NCBI GenBank assembly: GCA_016801885.1
Contig: CM028885.1
Location: 1,672,955-1,736,954 of the forward strand
DNA from: Toxotes chatareus
Taxonomy: Eukaryota; Chordata; Actinopteri; Toxotidae
DNA length: 64,000 nt
Direction of reading: 5' to 3'
Shown here: one piece after another, positions 32,963 through 44,600 of the stretch
Layout of the letters: each line of letters begins with the position of its first letter
Position numbering within the stretch: position 1 is the stretch's first letter
The notes under the pieces: generated by a model
The model's input: only the letters and a program-made list of their open reading frames with translations
Databases searched by the model: none
What the model was told of the DNA's origin: nothing
Translations under genes and position numbers: made by a program

Positions 32963-35660
32963 ATGGCGCCTATTGTAAGTAAAAAAACGCGTAGTAATAA
33001 ATCCACCGAAAGGGCTGATTTTCCTTTGTGAAAGTCGGAGAAAACGCGCGGAGTGAAAGCACGGCTCTGTACTGACAGTCGTGGTGAGGGTTCCGGGTTC
33101 GGGGTCGGCTATGAGGTGTTTTAATAAGCACATATGTAGCTGAGTTTTTTTCCGTGGCCTATGGCCGCGTCTCCACCACGGTTAGCTAAGCTGCTTCTGC
33201 GGGGACTGAAGCTCACCACGTTGTTACCTCAGCCAGGCTGCATGAACGGACGGCTGCGTGACAGCCCTTTGTTTAACAGCCTGCAATGATAATACACATG
33301 TAGAGGCTGTTGTTGTCTAATGAGATAGTACAAGTAGCTTTCCCCGTTTGTGGCTCCGACAGCTGTGTGAAAGCCGAGCCGAGCTCTGAGAAATGTCTGA
33401 GACGGACCTAAGGTTTCCTTTGCTAATGGGTAAAGTCAGCGCGTCTGCTAACACCGAGCCTTTGAATATAAAATCCATTTATTTTTCTTGACAGCTCCGG
33501 TTTAAATCACATTGCTGCCGAATCTTAGATTCAGGTTTTTGATTCAACAGCTGCTTTGTTTAGTAAGACCTGTGTGTTGGGCAAGTAGCAACACACAACA
33601 CACACGTCTGTCTGCTTTACATGTGTGGTGTGACATTCTTCCTGAGGAGGAAAAGTTGAGTGTGTTGATTGTTTGGTTTTGTTTTGGCAGCAGAAGAAGC
33701 AGAACACCGGTAAAGGTGCTAAGAAGAAGAAGCAGGTCCTGAAGTTCACACTGGACTGCACCCACCCTGTTGAAGATGGCATCATGGATGCTGCCAACTT
33801 TGTAAGTTCACCACTAATCAGACGTCAGTGTGTTTCAGTCCATTCAGCGCTATTTTAATACAGACAGAAGTTACAGTGATCAGTCTCAACAGTGTGAAAA
33901 GCAGCTTAAATGGTGTCTCTCTGTGTGTGTGTGTGATGTTTCCAGGAGCAGTTTCTTCAGGAGCGCATTAAGGTGAACGGGAAAGCCGGCAACCTGGGTG
34001 GTGGTGTGGTCTCCATCGAGAGGAGCAAGAGCAAGATTACAGTGTCCTCTGAGGTCCCCTTCTCCAAAAGGTAAGAACCAGTCACACTGCATCCCCTGCT
34101 GTGAGCTGTGCTGCCCTGTGGACTCAGGGTCCCAGTATTTTACACACTGACAAGAGGTGAATCCCCATTGACCTGCAGCATCACTGACGATCATACAGAT
34201 TCCATCCATTTCCACCTGGTGTTAACATAGCAGTCTCTATCTTGATAGTCTGAACACATTCACAAAAAAAACCCCAACATTGCCTGTCATGTTGTGAGGT
34301 CACCTGACTCCTGCTGAAGCTGCCTGGTAAAAGCTAAAAGTATAAACAAAAAACATCCGTCCATGGCTACGAGGTTGGTTTGAGGTGAACTGTATCTTGT
34401 CTGGGAAGTGGGCGAGAGCAGGGAGCAGGAAAAAATACTCACATCCTGTTAGATCTGTGAGATTTAATAAACTGTTATCAGACCCGTCTGATTAGCCTGC
34501 ACTGAGACTCCAGCTGCTTTAATGGTGTTCTTCTGTGGCCTGTTAAAATGCCATATATTCAGTGTGTGATCATCATGACAGTGTTTATGATTGGTTAAAG
34601 AGGCCTGTGGGTCACGTTATTATTCAGATAACTGATCCAGATCACATGTTCAAACCAGGTGGAAGCTGGCCATTGATTAAATGATTGCCTGTTGCTAATG
34701 ACCCTGCTGATTTTAAGTTGATTGATTGATTGAGCAGCAAGGATAAAATGTATTGGCAAATAGTACAAGCTGCTCATCTGTCTGCTGTGGTGATTCACTA
34801 ACCTCAGCTCAGTCTGCTCTACAAACTGCTCTCATGTCACACGAGGACTTTTAACACCAGACTAGTCTCCGTCCTCAGTAACTCAGTGCAGGCTCTTAGT
34901 CAGCCTTTCTTTATCAAAGTTGTAAAATGTAATGTAAAAAGCACTGTAAACTACAAGTGTGGCATCACTGTCATAACATGGTTTCATCCATGTCCATAAA
35001 ACTCATCATCATGCTCTATAGATGTCAGCAGCTCCACTTAGTTTTGTCTCAGTAGCGATACACACTGTGCTCTCTCATGAATTCTTAGTGAGAGAGGCTT
35101 CACTCTGAAAACCTGAACGAGCACTGAGCTGTTGTTGGACCATCAGTGTTGGATCGACCTATCGATCGTTGGGATGGACCTTTATTTGCTTTCTTGGTCC
35201 CACTCTCATGTCTGGACTGTGGAAGTGAAGAGATTTCTGTTCTGAAATCTCATTCATAAAGGCACAAAGAGCTGCTGCTGTTTCCTGGTTCACTGTTTGA
35301 CCGTTTCCAGTCTTTATGCTAAGCTAAGCTAACCGTCTGCTGATGGACGCTTCATATTCACCAACAGAGTGCTGTCAGTTCTCTCATGCTACATTACCAG
35401 TCTCACATAATGTCTGGAGAGAAGCTCCGTTGGTCAGGTGAACACTGGACTCCTCGTACCTGTTCATCTCAAAGTGTGTCTTACAAAGTGTTGTTGTTTT
35501 TCTGTTGTTTTGCAGATACCTGAAGTATCTGACCAAGAAGTACCTGAAGAAGAACAATCTCCGTGACTGGCTGCGCGTTGTGGCCAACACCAAGGAGAGC
35601 TATGAGCTCCGCTACTTCCAGATCAACCAGGACGAAGAGGAGGAAGAGGATGAGGATTAA
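32963..35660 (+). CDS. rpl22: 60S ribosomal protein L22 (eL22, complete)
   Basis: eL22 is an RNA-binding protein of the large cytosolic ribosomal subunit. Four exons, 32963-32974, 33691-33801, 33946-34070 and 35516-35660, give 130 residues. The first coding exon is only 12 nt (MAPI). The rest reads [80 protein letters not shown] and ends in the acidic tail [10 protein letters not shown]. This is nearly identical to the vertebrate protein (128 residues in human). The gene has a TOP promoter and a close poly(A) signal at 35692-35697. Intron 3 (34071-35515) is a plausible place for an intronic small RNA, but I recognise none. Confidence 0.98.
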
Positions 35661-35691
35661 ACTGACATATCACCTGATTTTGTACATTTAA

Positions 35692-35697
35692 AATAAA
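35692..35697 (+). terminator. Poly(A) signal of rpl22
   Basis: AATAAA 31 nt after the rpl22 stop. Confidence 0.8.
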
Positions 35698-35739
35698 TCT
35701 TGTTTACAGTACAGAAGCTGGTCTCAGGTGTTTTCTTTG

Positions 35740-35786
35740 AGGTTTGACAGATCAGTGTGTCACAGACACACTGATCTGTCAAACCT
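35740..35786. repeat. Perfect 22-bp inverted repeat with 3-nt loop
   Basis: The left arm 35740-35761 is the exact reverse complement of the right arm 35765-35786, separated by ACA. The left arm begins AGGTTTGACAG. It lies just past the rpl22 cleavage site in the gap between the convergent genes rpl22 and rcc2. Confidence 0.95.
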
Positions 35787-36071
35787 GAGACATCATGTGC
35801 TTAAAACTACAATATTCACAGCTACAAATCAACACATGCTGAACACTGTCTGAAAGCATTATGCTCAGCACATGGTTCATGAGATGTGGTTGAAAGCGCT
35901 GACTTTTGTGATGCCAGGTAAGGACTTCCACATTCAGTTAAAGTGAATGCTATCAGTGAGTGTCGCATCTGCTCCTGCACACAGGTAAAACTGAACATGG
36001 TGGAAATGTACCCAAATAAATGAAGTTTTAAGATAAAGAAAAATATTAAGAAAAATCAATTTCCATGAATC

Positions 36072-36077
36072 TTTATT
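36072..36077 (-). terminator. Poly(A) signal of rcc2
   Basis: AATAAA on the minus strand, about 1.1 kb after the rcc2 stop. The interval 36078-37181 would be the rcc2 3' UTR. It includes a CA-rich stretch (36480-36520) and a C-homopolymer-rich patch (37025-37057). Confidence 0.6.
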
Positions 36078-37181
36078 TAACCATTTCAATGAAAAAAAAA
36101 ACAATAGAGCCCAGAGAAATTTCACTATAAAAAAGAAAGCAGTAGAGAGGAGGAAAACACCTTTGATGTTTGTAAAACAAGGACATGCCTTTTTTACCCA
36201 GCACACCCTGATGCACTGAACCATTTCCAGACAGCTCATTATTGGTTCTAAAAAATCTGACCTGCTTGTGAAACTGAGCATTGGAATAGTTAATATTACT
36301 CAAATTAGCAAAGACAAGAGCTTGTAGACACTGTGGTCTTGGAAGGACTGAGGTGTGCATCCTTGATGCAAACACTGAAGACTGAAAAGGACAACAAAAG
36401 GAATGTAACATCACGTGGAGTGCACTAACTCAGAACATTGTGTTCCAAATCCTGATTGTAATCTGTGGCAGCTGTGCGCACGCACGCACACACATACACA
36501 CACGCACACAACACACACACCTGTTTATACTGCCGTATACATTAAATCAGAATGATCAGCTGATCCTCTGAACAACACAAACAAGACTTCCATATCCTGA
36601 ACATACATGTAGAAAAAGGCACAGGTATGGAGTGTTGGTCTTTGAAAACCCCTTAGTAGGAAAAGACTGAGGGTTCTGCTGTAGCACCCGTAAAATGTGA
36701 CAAACAACTCTATCATTACAAATACTGCAACAAAGAAAACAACAGAACAAGAGACATGAAGACATCAACGTTTGGCTGTAGTACAAAATGGAAAAGGGTT
36801 TTGGGAAGCACAACTCTGCTGGGTGTGAAGTGCTTGGAGCAAACTGTTGCCGGTTCACTCGAGGTGGGAAGTGTAGATATCTGACCGTTCATTGTGACGG
36901 CTGGACCATCCAGAAGATCTGTCTGTCTCCAGTCCCACTTTCTCTGATTTCAGTGTCCAAATTGGTGCAGAACAGGTTTGCTGGTAGTTGAGATGTGTGG
37001 ATATCTTTCAGACTTTTGAGTACCTGCCCCCCTTCCCCCCCCCGCCCCCCCCCAACTCAACCATCCCACTTATAGCACACCACCATGACCAGTGGGGACC
37101 ACACAGGCCAGGTGTTCCTGTGGAGCTTCGCTGGTCTCTGCTCCAGTGAAAGAGGTTGAGGTGTTGCTGTTGCGGGCGCAC

Positions 37182-40100
37182 TTAGATTGTTCGGGGGTTG
37201 TACTCGGGCAGCTTCTTCAGCTTCTCCTGTTCCTGCTGAGTGTCCTGTCTGGCGATAACCAGGGAGTGAGCGTAGCCCATCACCACCTGCAGAAGACACA
37301 TGAGACTCAGTCCTCTGCTCCGAAAGGACCAGGACACGCCCCTGCTTCAAACCTCAGCTGTGACACAGCATCTCACAGTTACACCTTTTATTCTCTGAGA
37401 CCCTCTGAACTGCAGGTATGATAACATGTACAGAGACCCCTGTGCTGAGTGAAGTCCACATCTGCATGAAGACAGGCATGGAGCAGTCAGACTGAGCAGC
37501 AGGTACTGCTACACAGGTAATCCATTTACTGTAATGTCTCAGCTCATCATTGCTTTAATCTGAAGTTGTGTACAAACTCAAAGTGAATTTTAAGGCGTGT
37601 GACACCTGCAAAACTAATGACACATCCATCAGCCTGAGCTGTGTTTACTGTTAAACAGTCTTTTTTTTTTTTTTTTTTTTTGATGCTCCATTTCCAGTCC
37701 ATGGTGTGGACAGAATGTCAACACAGAGAAAAACAACTGCAAGTTCAAATTCAGCAGCTCAGTGTGGACATTCTCTGAGGGGTGGACGATGTGTTTCCTC
37801 CATTAGGAGCTGATCACAGCTTTTTATTTTATTACCTGCTCGATGTAGATGCCATCCAAGGTCTTGACCTCCTGGGCAGTGGTGGAGGATTTAGGTTTGT
37901 TGTCTCCATATCCCTTAAGGACAAAGGACAAGATACAATCAGCACCTGCTTATCACAACAGGAAATGCTCTACTATCAACCAGTCTTCTGTCAGTATCCG
38001 CACTTATTTTCTTGGGGACAGTAAAAGGCTTCACTGTGATTAAAAACACAGCTGTCCTGAAGACAGCACCACATGTCATGACCCCGCCGTGGCTGAGGCC
38101 TCTGGTCTTACCAGTTCTCCAAATGTGGGCGAGGGGCCCCAGCTGATCGTACTCTCATCTGCAGCAATAATGATGCTGCTCTTCCTGTTAGACACAAACA
38201 CACAGTCAGACTCTGCTGCACATCAGTGTGGGGGCAGAGGTGGGATCAGGACACAGTCATGTTGTCCATATTCTGTACTACTACTACTACTACTAGAGGG
38301 CAGAGCCTGTCTAAACACATTCCCCTGTTGGTGAATTCTACTGTGTGTGTGTGAAACTTAAGACATTACGTGTCAAACAAACTGCTTACTGGACTTATTG
38401 AACATTGTCTGAGTGATGGACCTTGTCTGAAGCACACTGAGGGTCAGAGAGATTTGACCCCTGGTAACCAGGATGATAAAGTGTCCACACAAAGGAACAA
38501 ACACTCTGTGTGACTGAGAGACTGAAGAACACATAAGGTCAGCACTCACCCGCAGGCCAGACTGCGGATCTTCCAGCCACACAGATCCTGCACAGCTTTG
38601 GGGTACATGGTTGACTCTCTGGAGGTGTTTGTCACCCCCCAGAAAAACAGCCCCCCTGCAAATACAACGCCGATCAGACTTCTACATGTACAGCAGCACA
38701 CAGACACCATCATTCATCATCGACATTACTTTAGCTTGACTTCAGATTTGATATCCAGTGTCAACAGCCAGTTCACCAGCTGAAGTTAAAGAATCTGTAA
38801 ATATTCTTTTCAAAGTATGACGGCAATATGAGTGAGAGAGAGAGAGAGAGGCTCCAGAAACCTTTGCCTTTGTGATGTGCTCTGCTCTTACCCATCTCAT
38901 TGACAGCGAAGGAACACTGGTAGCCTGTATAGATCTGACTGGCTCCACGTCCAGGGAAGTCAAACAGTTTGACCAGGCGGGGAACCATCTCGTCCTTCTG
39001 CTCCGTGTGGCCCAGGCGCCCGTAACCACCAAAGCCCCAGCTGAACACTCGCTTCTGAGAGTCCAGCACCAGCTACAAACACACACACATTTTAATGATT
39101 AGCATAAATGATAGCAGCATTATTTCATGAGCTTTCTTAGAACCATCACTGGGAAAAACTATTGTTTCATTGTATGTAGTTGTCGTGAGACTGAGTGTAT
39201 TTTCTCACTGTGTGGTTACCCCCGCAGGCCACATCTCGGACCACCACATTGGGCACGGGCATGACCTGGCCATCCTTGGACTTCTCAATGAAGATGGCGA
39301 CGCGGCGAGGGATGAGCTCGCAGTCAAACTCGATGCGCTGAGCGCGAGCGATGAACTTCCCATCACTGTTGTGACCTGCCATCAGACACAAAGAAGTAGG
39401 TATAGAAAAACCCAACCAGTGACATGCTTCTGAGGTCACCACCGATGTCTGCTGCTGGCACAGACACATCACATTAAAACTAAACATGGCAAAGATGTGA
39501 AAGAAAAAGCAGTAAGAGCGACTGCACGTTGTGAGCGTACCCAGCTGTCCATATTCCGGGCAGCCAAAGGAGTACAGGTTTCCTTTGCAGTCCACCACCA
39601 TACTGAATTCAGCACCGCAGGCCACCTTCACCAGGGGCTGGCCATTGTAGGAAATCTAAAGGGAGAGAGAACACACACATACAGATGACGCCTCTGAAAG
39701 GCCAGTGAGTTGGCTTTGTAAAGTGTTACAGTGTGTCGGTCTCGTTTGTTGGTGACTGACGTAGGTAAGCCTGTAGGTGATGGGGTTTGAAGTACAAAAT
39801 ACTTCATCTTTGTCTTGCAAAAGCTAAATATTAAATCATCAAACAATATGCTCAAACACTGCCTTGAACTGCCAGATTAGTCTAGTATGTGCGAGCTTGA
39901 CACTGTCCAGGTGTTTACACACAGCTGAGCTCCATCTTTTTTTTATTTTGTACAAATGATCTAAAAAAAAAAAAAAATCTAAATTCTATTTCTGGCATCT
40001 GTGAATCGATTCAGAAGACATGAATCGATTTACAAGATAAAAATCTCTGGTGTGTGTCAGTGGTGGCTTACCGGTGCTGGGCTGAGGACTGCATCAGTCT

Positions 40101-43100
40101 GGTTTCCTTGGCCAAGCTGGCCCAGCTTGTTCTCACCAAAAGAGTATGCAGTGCCATCCTCTGTGGGGAAATAATGACAGCAGCATTTACCAACCATCAC
40201 GTTCTGTCTGCTGCTGTTTACAATGGATTTAACGTTACAGAGATACAAAAGTCAGAGTCCATGATTTTGGAAAAAGCCCACTGATGACCAATACAAGCCA
40301 AACTAACTTTGTGTTGAATTAAGGAATTGGACCCGTGCTGGTTTACATTCCAACCAATGACTACAGCAGATCAACAGCAGCTCAGTGAAATCAGCTGCTG
40401 TGGTGTGTGGCAGGAATGAAAACACAGACGTCTCTGATGATAAGCTCACCTGTAAGTGCCAGGGTGTGATTGCGTCCACAGGCGGCAGCAACAATCACAT
40501 GATCTGCCAGGGCCTCGATTAACTTGGGGGCCTCCAGGCGCTTGGTGTCGCCGTGACCCAGCTGACCTTTGTCGTTACGACCTGAGGAAGCCAGAAAGCA
40601 AACTCAGTGATGGATAACTCCACCCACTCTGAACTCAAACCTGCATACAAATCCACTTCCTTACAGTCAGTGATCAGAGCTGTACCTCTGGGGGTGTGGC
40701 TTATACAGCAAGTTTTTTTTTAACCAGGAAAATCGTTTGCACCTGAATGCAGCATGTTACTTACCCCAGCTCCACAGCTTGCCCTCAGTGGTCATGAGGA
40801 GACTGTGTGCAGCACAGGGACCAGACACCACACAGCTAACCTGGACATCATTCAGACAGCCGTAGCGGTGAGGACCCCACAGATTCTGGCCCAGGTGGCG
40901 GAAAGCAGCTTGAAACACAGAGACAACATATCATGTCCTGATGATAACCACTGAAACCAGCTCATCAATACCCAAATTTACACTCAGTGCAGTGTTAATC
41001 CAATGACAAGACTAAAATTAACAATAAATCGATCCAACTAACAACCCTGTGTGTGTATGTGTAACGCCTGATATATTTGAAAACAGACAAACTACAGTGA
41101 CCAGCAGAGTCAGGAAATTACTGAAAAAAAAAATCAATCTATATATTTGTGAAGTGTTGTTGAAGGTTTAATTCTTCGGTAGGAACTAATGGGCCTGGGG
41201 CTGAGAGGCACAGACAGGGCAGAAAAATCAGAAGGTACTGAGAGACAGACTAACACATTGTTGGTTTGGATCTGCCCATGGGATTTGTTGACGAAGAAGG
41301 AAGAATATAGAGCAGCACCAGCATTATGTATTAAACTAGAATTATAGCCTGATGGTCACCAGAGATCAGTGTCACCAGTTCAGTATACAACCAAATATGA
41401 AATACGGTCACAGCCTGCCTCTCTGTTCCTGAGTTATGCTTTTGGAAAATAGCCAGAAAAGTGATTTTTTTTTTGCAGAACAACATGATGTCTAAGTGAA
41501 GCTGACCTTTCAGATATAAAATGTCATCCCTTCATTTGTGTGACATTTTGTCATAATTAGCATAACGTTTTTTGTGTCACGGTGACTTTGACTTTTCACC
41601 ACCTAATTCTAATCAGTTCATCCTTGAGTCCAAGTGAACGTTGGAGCCAAATCTGAAGAAACTCCCTCATGTTGTTCCTGAGATATGTAGTTCACAAGAG
41701 CGGGACAGACTGATGGACAACGTGAAAACATAATGTCTTAGACCATGGCTGTCACTGGCGCAGAGGCATAATAAATAAGAGTTTTTATAGACGACAATGT
41801 TTATATTTCTCAAAGGTATTTGAAAAAGTTGTACTGTTTCCATTCACTTTCAATGGAGGCAGATCAATTAAAGACAAACGTGCTGCCACACGTTCACAAG
41901 AAGTGCTAAAATACCCAACTAAACCTTTCCAGAGGATCTGTAAGTGCACAACAAAAGAATGATTTGAGTGTGTGTTCGGTGCTCTGGCAGGCACAGCATC
42001 TCACCCATCTAGAGATGGGCTTTGTCTATGCAGCTGCTCCTGCTGACACCCCAACCCCCCATTCAGTCTCAACAAAGCTGATTTATCAGTGTGTACCAGA
42101 GTAGGAGACAAGGATGGAACAAGGCAATGCAAAGCCTGCCCCAGGCATCAGTGGGCCTGCTGCAGCAGGGGGGCTGAACAGAGCATGCATACATATGAAT
42201 GGACATTACTGTCACAATCAATTAATGGGATCTCACTGATTTTAACACATATGTTGCCTGTGCAACCCAAACAAAGACCCACATGTATGCCTAACATGTG
42301 GGCATCCTTACTCATTTCTTTCTCTGTTGCAGACACACTGGAAAATCTCATCAATGCTTTATTGATTCTGTCTGGCCATACAATTTCCTCCATCTCCTCC
42401 ATATGCCACGGTTCAGGAAGACACCCAGGTAGAGAACCTGTTTATCCATCCGCCCAGTACCTCGGTGCAGAATCCCGGGCTACACTGGAGGTTGCCAGAC
42501 ACAGTGAGCATGGCTTTTTGTTTTGGTCTGGACAATGATACTAAACCTGGCAAACCCCACTGTGACAGCAATGCTCCAGGAAGCTGTACACTGTACACAA
42601 GAAACAGCTGCAGCGTGAAACTCCTCTTAAAAGTTGTTGACACATGAGCTGATTTGTTCAAAGATAATTGTTGTGCTCACTTAAGTCAGGGTTCAAAATT
42701 TCATCCTGAAAATAGGATTGTTTTTCTCATTGAACAGGCTACACACAGCTATACCACGCCAACATCTGCTCACTCTCTTGCATGTAGAAATGATAATGGC
42801 AGTAACTTCAAAAGACTTAGATGTGAGATATTAATCATTGTTGTTGTCAAGGTATAACTGACAACAGTAACTGAGATGCATCAGCAGCTAAAAAAAAAAA
42901 AGGGAAGTTATCAGGCACAATCATCTGTCCTATGCTGGACCCCACCCCTCTACTTGCTATAAAAATATTCTACCTTGTTGTTTGGGCACCTCCTTTCTTC
43001 CAATCAAATCCCAGTTGGTTGCTCCAAAGATGAGCAGCTGACCTTTTACCTTTGGGCACTCAAGTTTCTGTAGAAAGGGAACAAGGTGGTCAATAACATT

Positions 43101-44037
43101 AAAAAAAAAAAGCTTATATGGTGTAGCTTAAACTTAAAAAAAAAAAAAAAGCTTGTTATTTCAACAACAGCTGCATCTATGATTTGATTAAAGGAACATG
43201 CTGACATTTGGGAAATTAGATTTTGGTCATCTTGATTATCAAGTTTGAAAATATGCTCATTGCTCTGTTTATTTTCCCTGAACCTTTATCTAAACCTTGA
43301 ACAACAAGGACTTTTAATCATTATATTGACAGTAACTATCCTTCTGCAATCTTAGAAACAAAGAATCCATTAGTGTAGACACTGTGGACATAACTAAGCA
43401 CCTGGACACCAAGAACAAACCACACCACCACCCTTCCTGTAAAGAATACTTCCTTTCATCAGAAAACAGATACAAGATGCTGTATAATACTAAATTCCAT
43501 GTAAAGTGTCAGACTGTCCTAGATTATAAGGAAAACAATACTAAAACACAAATACATGCAGATAAGACTCGCTGGCTGGAAGTCGTTATGAGGTACTAAT
43601 TCAATATCCTGAATTCTTATTAAGTAAGAATCATGAGATAATTAATTTAATCTTTGTCAATGCCCCCCCCCCCCCCCAGGCCTCACTAAAACAACTTATC
43701 TTCCTGGCAGGAATGGCCATACACAGATGGAAGCAAGGTATAAATTAAACAAATGTTTTCAATTACAAACACATCATTCTGACAGTTTCCTTAAAATAGT
43801 CAGTTGGTTAGTTTTCAGTCGGCGCATCAAACCCACTATTTTCTCTTTGACGTCGTCGGCCACAGTGACAGGCTGGAGACCAGACTTGGCGGCAGGCTTG
43901 CCAGGTTTCTTGTTGTTCTCCTGCTCGTAGTCAAACTCATCATCGCTACTGAAGTCCCTCTCTTTCCTTTTCCCGCTGGCCCTCTTCTTTTTCATCCCAC
44001 CATTCCCTGAGATGTCTGTCACCTTCTTACGTGGCAT
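37182..44037 (-). CDS. rcc2: RCC2 / TD-60, RCC1-like beta-propeller protein (complete)
   Basis: RCC2 (TD-60) is a seven-bladed RCC1-like propeller protein of the centromere and midzone that works with the chromosomal passenger complex and with Rac/Ral GTPases. Twelve exons on the minus strand join in phase: 44037-43837, 43067-42974, 40908-40765, 40581-40450, 40160-40072, 39655-39541, 39375-39209, 39072-38892, 38655-38550, 38184-38112, 37913-37836, 37286-37182. They give 494 residues (human 522). The N-terminus MPRKKVTDISGNGG is basic and then acidic, with nuclear-localisation-like KKKR and KRKER. Propeller signatures include FGATNWDLIGRK, GRNDKGQLGHGD, FGENKLGQLGQGNQTDA, FGCPEYGQLGHNSDGKF and WGFGGYGRLGH. 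It ends in KKLPEYNPRTI. The shorter N-terminal tail accounts for the length difference. Any 5' UTR exon lies upstream and is unresolved. Confidence 0.97.
40909..42973 (-). other. rcc2 intron 2, no gene seen
   Basis: About 2 kb of unique-looking sequence. The open frame at 42089-42538 has no recognisable domain and lies antisense within the intron. Confidence 0.5.
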
Positions 44038-44562
44038 TTTTAGATCAGAAGCTGGTCTCGTGAGAAAGAGGAAGTGATCAATTTATACATGTAAAGTGCA
44101 ATAATTATGTGTGACTCAGACTGAAACTGTACTTGAACTCAGATCTTCAAAGAAACAATAAAAATGTAGTGATCTAACTACATACAGGACAGCAATGAAA
44201 AGCAATAAGAACAAGACAACTTATAGATATTATATATATAACATAAAAAACATAGTTAAGGTAAGTAGAACTATGAATTTAAAAAAAAACTAATTACACA
44301 ATTATCCAAGCTTGAAAACAGCACAGCACACGACGACTGCCCAAAAAAAGTTTAAAAAAAATTTCAAATTGTGCCTCAGTGAAGAAGCTCCACGTGAAAA
44401 GAAATAAGTATGTAATTCATTTTACACATCACATAATGCTGACATTAATTACAAATCCTGAGCGGGTTGTCGAAGAACTGACATCATTAGAGCAATAACT
44501 TTCACACCTGTGTTTCCGTTACATTAACTTCAGCAAGTGAACAATTCAGACTTACTGCCTAT

Positions 44563-44600
<38 letters not shown>

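Noticed and set aside
34071..35515. Possible snoRNA in rpl22 intron 3
   Set aside because: Ribosomal-protein introns often host snoRNAs, but I could not find convincing box C/D or H/ACA elements with a closing stem.
35740..35786. microRNA precursor at the 22-bp hairpin
   Set aside because: The stem is too short and the loop too small (3 nt) for a canonical pre-miRNA.
39167..39631. 154-codon minus frame as a single rcc2 exon
   Set aside because: It reads through an intron (39376-39540); the splice sites and RCC2 similarity show two exons.
42089..42538. 149-codon frame antisense in rcc2 intron 2
   Set aside because: No domain, no splice context, composition like surrounding non-coding DNA.
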